Source: Robiginitalea aestuariiviva
GTDB taxonomy: Bacteria > Bacteroidota > Bacteroidia > Flavobacteriales > Flavobacteriaceae
Length of the DNA stretch: 59,119 nucleotides
Assembly (NCBI RefSeq): GCF_029537735.1
Contig: NZ_JARPUQ010000002.1
Span: 15,389-74,507 of the forward strand
Reading direction: 5' to 3'
Part shown: positions 54,171 through 59,119 of the stretch, piece after piece
Numbering within the stretch: the first letter of the stretch is position 1
Layout: each line of letters begins with the position of its first letter
The notes under the pieces: generated by a model
What the model was told of the DNA's origin: nothing
Seen by the model: the letters and a program-made list of their open reading frames with translations, nothing else
Database searches by the model: none
Program-made: the position numbers and the translations under genes

Positions 54171-55247
54171 GCCCGCCGGCTGATAGTCTGCCATTCGTGC
54201 CAGGCGTTCGGGGTCCGTAATAAAGATCTCACGGGCTCGCCCCATACGGATTATCCCTTCTGCCCGGAGTTCGGAGAGGGCCCGGATGGCGGTTTCGGTG
54301 GCTGTGCCCACCATCCCGGCCAGGTCCTCCCGGGCAATTTCAAGGGCTTCGGTATCCCGGTGCCGGGCCACCCCAAGATCCTGAAGTTTTAAAAGGGTCC
54401 GGGCCACGCGGTGTTTTACCGGCCAGTAGGCCATTTGCATGAGCTGTTCTTTCAGGTCAATCAGGTCGCCGGAGATCAGTTCCATAAAGCGGTGGGCCAC
54501 TTCCGGGCTGCGATCCAGCAAATGGACAAAGTCCGATTTGGGAATGGCGTAAATTTCCGAAGGCTCCATTACCCAGGCAGATTCCAGATAGGTGCCCCCG
54601 GGGTTCAACAAGTCAAGCTGCCCCACAAATTGTCCGGGTCCGAACAGGCCGCTAACCAGTTCTTTCCCGGATTCTGCGGTTTTGTAGCATTTCACCAGCC
54701 CCGTATGCATATAATACAGGAAATGCGCCCCGTCTCCCTCCCGGAAAAGGTAGTCCCGGGGGGCATACTCCCGGGCGTAATACTTCCTTTCAATGTGGTC
54801 CAGATTCAGGTAGGCTGCCGCCTCCTCTACAAAGGCAGTCACCCCGTGTAAATCCTTGCTGAACTCCCGCTGCAGGAAATCGTGTTTTTTCAGACGGGAG
54901 TTTACGGCCCCCAGCAATTCGGCCTCCTCAAACGGCTTGGTGAGGTAGTCATCCGCTCCCATATCCATGCCCTTGCGCACATCGGTTTTTTCCGTTTTTG
55001 CCGTCAGGAATATAAAGGGGATGCGTGCCGTGGCGGGGTTGCGCTGCAGCCGTTCCAGCAGTTGGTATCCGTCCATGCCGGGCATCATGATGTCGCACAG
55101 AATCAGGTCTGGTTCAAAACGGTTTGCCTTTTCCAGACCGCTGCGGCCATCCGGGGCCGTACGCACGTTAAAACCCGCCAGTTCCAATAGGTCTGCGGTG
55201 TTCTCACGAACATCGTCGTGGTCCTCAATAATCAGAATCCGTTTCAT
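54168..55247 (-). CDS. REC-CRP response regulator (receiver plus CRP/FNR DNA-binding)
   Basis: 359 residues from ATG 55247. Receiver domain 1-120 with acidic pocket EDHDD (8-12), phosphoacceptor Asp52 (LILCDIMMPG), Thr82 and Lys104. A cyclic-nucleotide-binding-type barrel follows (about 150-265), but the phosphate cassette reads FVGQLDLLNPGGTYLESAW: Gln210 and Glu222 replace the Glu and Arg that bind cAMP in CRP, so it probably does not bind cAMP. The HTH_CRP region (about 299-345) has recognition helix TATETAIRALSEL, keeping the Glu (318) and Arg (322) that read TGA in CRP/FNR. Encoded with a LOV kinase (23-nt overlap), so phosphorylation by it is likely. Best candidate for the regulator of the eleven boxes. 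Confidence 0.9.
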   Translation of the reverse strand: MKRILIIEDHDDVRENTADLLELAGFNVRTAPDGRSGLEKANRFEPDLILCDIMMPGMDGYQLLERLQRNPATARIPFIFLTAKTEKTDVRKGMDMGADDYLTKPFEEAELLGAVNSRLKKHDFLQREFSKDLHGVTAFVEEAAAYLNLDHIERKYYAREYAPRDYLFREGDGAHFLYYMHTGLVKCYKTAESGKELVSGLFGPGQFVGQLDLLNPGGTYLESAWVMEPSEIYAIPKSDFVHLLDRSPEVAHRFMELISGDLIDLKEQLMQMAYWPVKHRVARTLLKLQDLGVARHRDTEALEIAREDLAGMVGTATETAIRALSELRAEGIIRMGRAREIFITDPERLARMADYQPAG

Positions 55248-58074
55248 GGTTTCCCGGTTTATAGGTTTTTGGCAGGGTAATGCGGAAGGTGCTGCCCCGG
55301 CCTTCAGCACTCTCAAAATCTATGGTACCGCCCATCAGGTCGGTATATTGTTTCACAATATGGAGCCCCAGCCCGGTCCCCGGGATGTTTATGGCGTTGC
55401 GGGCGCGGAAGAACCGGTGGAAGAGTTGGTCCTGTTCGCTTCGGGGGATGCCCATGCCGCGGTCGGTCACCGAGAGTTGGATCTGGCTCGAAGCCGGTTG
55501 CAGCGCAATGTATATGGGGCTGTTTTCCGGCGAATACTTGATGGCGTTGGAAAGGAGGTTAATGAGGATATGGCGGGTGAGTTTTGGGTCTAAACGCACC
55601 TCGGCGTCTGGGAGGCTGTAACGTTCTACAAAATACTGCCCCACTTTCAGGCTGGTTTCCAGTTCTTCCAGCACCGAACCGAGAAGGGACAGGAGGTCAA
55701 AATCCGAAGCTTTGCACCGGATTTCGCCTTCCTCGAGGCGGGAAAGCGACAGGAAATCGTCCAGGATCACCACCAGGTTGCGCACATTGTTCTTGATCTG
55801 TTTGGTGTAGCGCTGGCGCTTGCCTTCCTGGGAAGCATGGTTCTGTTTTTCGATCAGGATGGCCGAGGAGAGAATGGCGCTTAGCGGGGTCCGGAATTCA
55901 TGGGATGCCATGGAGATAAACCGCGACTTCAGGTCGTTGAGTTCCTGTTCGGTCCGCAGGGCGCGAAGCAATTCTTGCTGGGTGCGTTTCTGGCGGGTGG
56001 TATTGCTCCACACCAGCAGGGCCCATTGGATTTGGCCATCTACCGTAAGGGGAGTGGTGTGCACGGCATAGGTGTTTCCGGCCCGCTCCAACTCAAAGCT
56101 CAGGTGTTTGCCCTCCAATGTGGCGCGAACCTTGGAATTCAGGGTCTTGAGCTGATGGGCCGAAAACCCCGGCAGGTCCGAAACGTTGGCGCCGTAATGG
56201 TTCCATTCCTCCAGGTCAAGGGATTCGAGTTCTTCTCCTTCTAGGTGTACCAGTTGCATGGAGGGGTCGGCCACCAGGATAATCCCTTTCGGAAAATTGC
56301 GCGCCATGGCGGTAAAGAGGACATGACTGGCCAGGGCCCGGCGTTCCGCTTCCTGTGTGGTGGTAATTTGTTGTTCCAGGTTCCGGTTCGACTCCTGCAG
56401 GCGTTCCACTGTTTCTTCCAGTTCGTGTGTGCGAATGGCTACGCGCTGTTCCAGCTTCCGGGCATAGGATTCCAATTGCTGATGGCTTTGTTGCAGCCGC
56501 TGGCGGGTCTGGTGACGTTCAATGGCTACCCGCGCCAGTTGCAACACTTCCCGTATAGCTTCGCGCTGGGGGGTATCCGGCTTTACGCGCCCGGGGATTA
56601 AAAAGGTGCAACTCCCCAATACCTCCTGGTGGGAGGAACGGATCGGAAAGGCCCAGACGGAAGCTTCACCCCTTTGCGGTGGCGTTTTGCTTGTGGGAAA
56701 AGAAGGGCTTTGGGCAGCGGGGATCACCCGGATAATCTCACGGTTGGCACGCACGGCATCTGCGATATCCCCGAAGCCGTCTTTTTTCAGTGAAATACAG
56801 GGGGGTGGTATGGCCCTCGCCCGATGCGGACCCCGGGTGGCCAGGGTTTCCAGGCAATGCCGCCCGGGATGCAGCAGGTGCATATGTACCGTGGCAGCGG
56901 CCAGGGGCAGGCGCAAGAGATCGCAAAGGGAGCTCGATATGCGTTGCAGGGGCGCATCGCCGGTGATTTCCTCCAGGATTTTGTGGATGCGGTCCTTCCT
57001 GCGGGCTTCGGTTACCTGCAGGCTTACATCCCGGACCACCCCGATAAAGTGATGAGGTTCCCCCTCTGGCCCCACGATGGGGGTCAGGGTAAGTTCGTTC
57101 CAGAACAAGCTGCCGTCCTTCCGGTAATTGCGCAATATCTCCGAGCAGGGTTCCCGGGCTTCCAGGCATTGTTTAATACGCCGGATTCCAGGTTGTTTCC
57201 GGTCATTTCCCTGCAGGAAACGGCAATTTCGCCCCAGGACTTCTTCCGGTTGGTACCCCGTAATTTCGGTGAAGGCGGAATTGATATAGATCACCGGTTG
57301 GTCCGGCAGGCGGGCATCGGAAATAACAAACCCGTTCCCCGCGGCTTCCAGGGCGCGGTTGCGCAGGTTCAGCACGTTCTGCACGGTCTTTGCCTGGGTG
57401 ACCTCCCGTACTATGGAGAGGATTTTGTGATTGTTCATGGGCACCAGGCGGGCTTCGTAGTGCGCTTTGGCCTGGGGGCCCAGGCTAAATTCCAGGTGCC
57501 TGGGGTTACGGTCTTTTCGGATCGCATCAAAGGCTTCAAGAAAACGGTTGGTAAGCTTTTGCGGAAAGAAGGCCTCCATATTGTGCCCTCGAATTTCCGT
57601 GCCGGGTTCAAAAAGCGGGCCGCTTATAGGGGGGTAATATTCCAGGAAATTACCCTGGAAATCCTGGATGAATATACTGTCGGGAATGGCCTCAATAAGG
57701 GCGTTCAATTGGGTTTGCTGCGCTTTGAGGCGGATTTCGGCACGGGTGTCGGCCTCCAGGTCTCGCAGGAAGACCAGTTGGTAATCCAGTTCTTCCAGCA
57801 GGGGGCTGAATCGCATCAGCACCGGCAGGTCTCCCCGGTCTTTGGAGTGCAGGATATGCAGGGCTTCCTGCCCCGGGCTTCCCGCCTGCCCGGGCACCTC
57901 TTCCACCAGGGACCAGAGATCCTTCCCATGGATTTCAGAGGAGAGGAAACCAAACAGGCTCTCTGCGGGCGTATTGAGTTGGAGGATGCGTCCCTGAGGG
58001 TCAAGCAACGCAAGCCCCTGCGCGGCCAGGTTTTTGGCCCCGGCGCTAAGGGAATATGTGGCCAGGCGACTCAT
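55225..58074 (-). CDS. LOV/PAS/GAF hybrid sensor histidine kinase
   Basis: 949 residues, soluble (no membrane helix seen). Order: PAS (about 15-108), PAS (122-228), LOV-type PAS (about 240-352), GAF-like (358-520), coiled coil (520-580), PAS-like (585-693), HisKA (about 712-780) and HATPase (about 828-937). The LOV core is GRNCRFLQG (281-289), with Cys284 placed to form the flavin adduct under blue light. The adjacent residues are VIYINSAFTEITGY and Asn326 (SLFWNEL), but the usual FIGVQ reads FIGVV (Val347). Kinase parts are intact: His725 (SMASHEFRTPLS), N box NLLSNAIKYS, DRGMGIP, GTGLGLHIVK. Its promoter carries regulon site 10. Encoded with the REC-CRP regulator. Confidence 0.92.
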   Translation of the reverse strand: MSRLATYSLSAGAKNLAAQGLALLDPQGRILQLNTPAESLFGFLSSEIHGKDLWSLVEEVPGQAGSPGQEALHILHSKDRGDLPVLMRFSPLLEELDYQLVFLRDLEADTRAEIRLKAQQTQLNALIEAIPDSIFIQDFQGNFLEYYPPISGPLFEPGTEIRGHNMEAFFPQKLTNRFLEAFDAIRKDRNPRHLEFSLGPQAKAHYEARLVPMNNHKILSIVREVTQAKTVQNVLNLRNRALEAAGNGFVISDARLPDQPVIYINSAFTEITGYQPEEVLGRNCRFLQGNDRKQPGIRRIKQCLEAREPCSEILRNYRKDGSLFWNELTLTPIVGPEGEPHHFIGVVRDVSLQVTEARRKDRIHKILEEITGDAPLQRISSSLCDLLRLPLAAATVHMHLLHPGRHCLETLATRGPHRARAIPPPCISLKKDGFGDIADAVRANREIIRVIPAAQSPSFPTSKTPPQRGEASVWAFPIRSSHQEVLGSCTFLIPGRVKPDTPQREAIREVLQLARVAIERHQTRQRLQQSHQQLESYARKLEQRVAIRTHELEETVERLQESNRNLEQQITTTQEAERRALASHVLFTAMARNFPKGIILVADPSMQLVHLEGEELESLDLEEWNHYGANVSDLPGFSAHQLKTLNSKVRATLEGKHLSFELERAGNTYAVHTTPLTVDGQIQWALLVWSNTTRQKRTQQELLRALRTEQELNDLKSRFISMASHEFRTPLSAILSSAILIEKQNHASQEGKRQRYTKQIKNNVRNLVVILDDFLSLSRLEEGEIRCKASDFDLLSLLGSVLEELETSLKVGQYFVERYSLPDAEVRLDPKLTRHILINLLSNAIKYSPENSPIYIALQPASSQIQLSVTDRGMGIPRSEQDQLFHRFFRARNAINIPGTGLGLHIVKQYTDLMGGTIDFESAEGRGSTFRITLPKTYKPGNHETDSDY

Positions 58075-58107
58075 CAGGTGGACTTTAAGGGCTGGCTGGT
58101 AATCTTA

Positions 58108-58150
58108 TAAAGATAGGCATAACCCCTGTTAAAAAGCATGACTTGTATCA
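58108..58150 (-). promoter_or_regulatory. CRP/FNR-type box plus promoter (regulon site 10, kinase/regulator operon)
   Basis: TGACTTGTATCA (58139-58150) lies 23 nt from minus-strand TATCTTTA (58115-58108), 33 nt before the kinase ATG. It puts the two-component operon under the same type of site it is proposed to bind. Confidence 0.78.
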
Positions 58151-58188
58151 TAAAAACACCCCTCCAATTCCCGTGGAAACTGGAGGGG
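58151..58188 (-). terminator. Terminator of the Hsp20 gene
   Basis: Perfect 8-bp stem cccctcca/tggagggg (58159-58188) is followed on the minus strand by TGTTTTTAT. It ends Hsp20 transcription directly before regulon site 10. Confidence 0.7.
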
Positions 58189-58272
58189 ATTTGCCCGTGG
58201 GACTCCAAAACACTGAGGGCTTATGAACAATGGTATCTGATTTATACAGAGTCCCCCGTCAGAGCCGGAGCG

Positions 58273-58734
58273 TTATCCGACTTCGATGACTTTGGGCGCT
58301 TTTTTCTCGGCTTCAGCCCTTTTAAGGACATTGAAGCTCAGGATGCCGTCGTGGTACCGTGCTTTGATCGCTTCTTCCTTCACATTTTCCGGAAGTTGCA
58401 TGGAGCGTTCAAAAGCATTGTAGTGGAATTCGCGACGGGTGAACATTTCATCCTTTTCGGTTTCGGTCTGTTTTTTCTCTGCGGAGATATTCAGGTATCC
58501 GTCCTCGATGGTTACGTTAAAGTCCTTTTTGGAAAATCCGGGAGCGGCCAGTTCAATTTCATAGTGGTCGTCGGTTTCCTTGATGTTCATTGCGGGCTCT
58601 ACCGTTTTGCCATTCCAGAAGTCGGTTTCCATCATACCACCTTTCCACAAGCGGGAATCAAAAAAATCGTCCATGTCGAAGAAATCCTGGCGCAGCAGGT
58701 TTCCAAACGGCCTTTTGAATTTTACAAGTGTCAT
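58273..58734 (-). CDS. Small heat shock protein, Hsp20/alpha-crystallin family
   Basis: 153 residues from ATG 58734; a longer frame reading from 59013 crosses the tRNA and the promoter and is not real. N-terminal arm FGNLLRQDFFDMDDFFDSRLW, alpha-crystallin domain (about 45-145: AMNIKETDDHYEIELAAPGFSKKDF, YLNISAEKK, GILSFNVLKR) and a C-terminal I-x-V motif (VIEV). ATP-independent chaperone that holds unfolding proteins. Under regulon site 11. Confidence 0.92.
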   Translation of the reverse strand: MTLVKFKRPFGNLLRQDFFDMDDFFDSRLWKGGMMETDFWNGKTVEPAMNIKETDDHYEIELAAPGFSKKDFNVTIEDGYLNISAEKKQTETEKDEMFTRREFHYNAFERSMQLPENVKEEAIKARYHDGILSFNVLKRAEAEKKAPKVIEVG

Positions 58735-58777
58735 AGCGATTTGTGTTAAAAAATTAGACTTCAGGTGAATTCTGGCC

Positions 58778-58820
58778 CCAAAGTATCGGGTTTGTCCGGT
58801 TCCTGAAATGATCCAGGTCA
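58778..58820 (-). promoter_or_regulatory. CRP/FNR-type box plus promoter (regulon site 11)
   Basis: TGATCCAGGTCA (58809-58820) lies 23 nt from minus-strand TACTTTGG (58785-58778), 43 nt before the Hsp20 ATG. Confidence 0.72.
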
Positions 58821-58916
58821 GTGCATTGGGAATACCCTGAGGTCCGCCTTTATTTTTACCTGCCCGGCTGCGGAAAAACCCATAAAATTTCCGATCTTGC
58901 AGCCCCTTCAGCACAA

Positions 58917-58991
58917 GGGATATTAGCTCAGTTGGTTTAGAGCGCTGCCTTGACAGGGCAGAGGTCACTGGTTCGAATCCAGTATATCCCA
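58917..58991 (+). tRNA. tRNA-Val (GAC anticodon)
   Basis: The cloverleaf can be drawn in full: acceptor stem gggatat/atatccc with discriminator A, D arm gctc...gagc, anticodon stem ctgcc/ggcag around loop TTGACAG (anticodon GAC), and T arm ctggttcgaatccag. CCA is not fully encoded. A strong terminator follows 10 bp later. Confidence 0.93.
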
Positions 58992-59001
58992 CATCAAGCA
59001 G

Positions 59002-59032
59002 AAAACCCCGCAACGCCAGTTGCGGGGTTTTT
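59002..59032 (+). terminator. Rho-independent terminator after tRNA-Val
   Basis: Perfect 13-bp stem from 59002-59014 to 59019-59031 (core ccccgcaac/gttgcgggg) with loop gcca, ending in a T run. It follows the tRNA by 10 bp. Confidence 0.88.
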
Positions 59033-59119
59033 CATTTCCGGAGTAAACCGAGCTTGCTCGGGTTTTCGCAGGAAATGAAAAAACCATCGATTCGCGAGCG
59101 CGAATCGGGGTTTTCTATT
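59033..59119. repeat. Cluster of palindromes at the right edge
   Basis: Two further hairpins lie beyond the tRNA terminator: aaccgagc-tt-gctcgggtt (59047-59064 region) and gattcgcg-ag-cgcgaatc (about 59091-59108). ggaaatgaaaaaacc (about 59072-59086) is an inverted copy of the ggggtttttcatttcc end of the terminator. No gene is visible; the window ends inside this DNA. Confidence 0.5.

Noticed and set aside
58735-59013. N-terminal extension of Hsp20
   Set aside because: The extension translates the antisense of tRNA-Val and of the promoter; the family start MTLVKFKRPF is at 58734.
1-59119. CRISPR array, prophage, insertion sequence or rRNA operon
   Set aside because: No regularly spaced short repeats with unique spacers, no transposase, integrase or phage structural gene and no rRNA sequence were found.

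Overview
The window looks like a piece of a GC-rich marine Flavobacteriaceae chromosome (Bacteroidota), perhaps Robiginitalea-like. The evidence is two proteins with type IX secretion (T9SS) C-terminal sorting domains, a BspA/DUF285 surface protein, DUF6090, promoters of the flavobacterial TAnnTTTG type, few Shine-Dalgarno sites, and an arabinose operon led by a NUDIX regulator. The genus is inference.

Layout. 1-8 kb: a 160-bp direct repeat, a GH18 chitinase, a very large BspA-like surface protein with its lipoprotein partner, and two small membrane proteins. 8-12 kb: an unusual DUF805-DUF922-YD-repeat fusion and a CDP-alcohol phosphatidyltransferase. 12.4-26.4 kb: an L-arabinose/arabinan locus. 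Its minus-strand operon is GH51, GH127, araB, araD, araA, galM, SSS symporter. It diverges from a NUDIX-type AraR-like regulator and a GH2 enzyme that has an in-frame stop near its C-terminus. 26.4-30 kb: amidohydrolase, AraC regulator, dienelactone hydrolase, and a GerW-DUF2953 pair. 30-34.4 kb: DUF6090, a TPR-membrane adenylate cyclase, an HD-domain protein and a convergent Pycsar-effector-like (PycTM/DUF5706-like) membrane protein. 34.7-42 kb: a giant T9SS-exported subtilase/MBG protein with 18 G-F-S-L-V-N repeats, then a GH32 lipoprotein. 42-59 kb: a stress and acetate region holding a flavin reductase/M20/P-loop operon, a WG-repeat protein, DUF2267, deoC, two UspA proteins, pta-ackA, a sigma-like factor, a LOV-domain histidine kinase with a REC-CRP response regulator, Hsp20 and tRNA-Val.

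The main discovery is a regulatory system. Eleven upstream sites share a CRP/FNR-type palindrome TGAYnnnnRTCA. In every case exactly 23 nt separate it from an 8-bp promoter element resembling TAnCTTnn, which places the palindrome near -42, a class II activator position. The controlled units are the LOV kinase/REC-CRP operon itself, Hsp20, both UspA genes, DUF2267, the WG-repeat protein, the flavin reductase/M20/P-loop operon, a secreted PepSY-like protein, GerW/DUF2953, the phosphatidyltransferase and the sigma-like operon. The only CRP/FNR-family protein in the window is the response regulator paired with the LOV kinase, so I infer a light- or redox-responsive, self-amplifying stress regulon. 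A second candidate system is the adenylate cyclase / HD hydrolase / PycTM-like triad, which resembles a dispersed cyclic-nucleotide signalling or Pycsar-like defence module.
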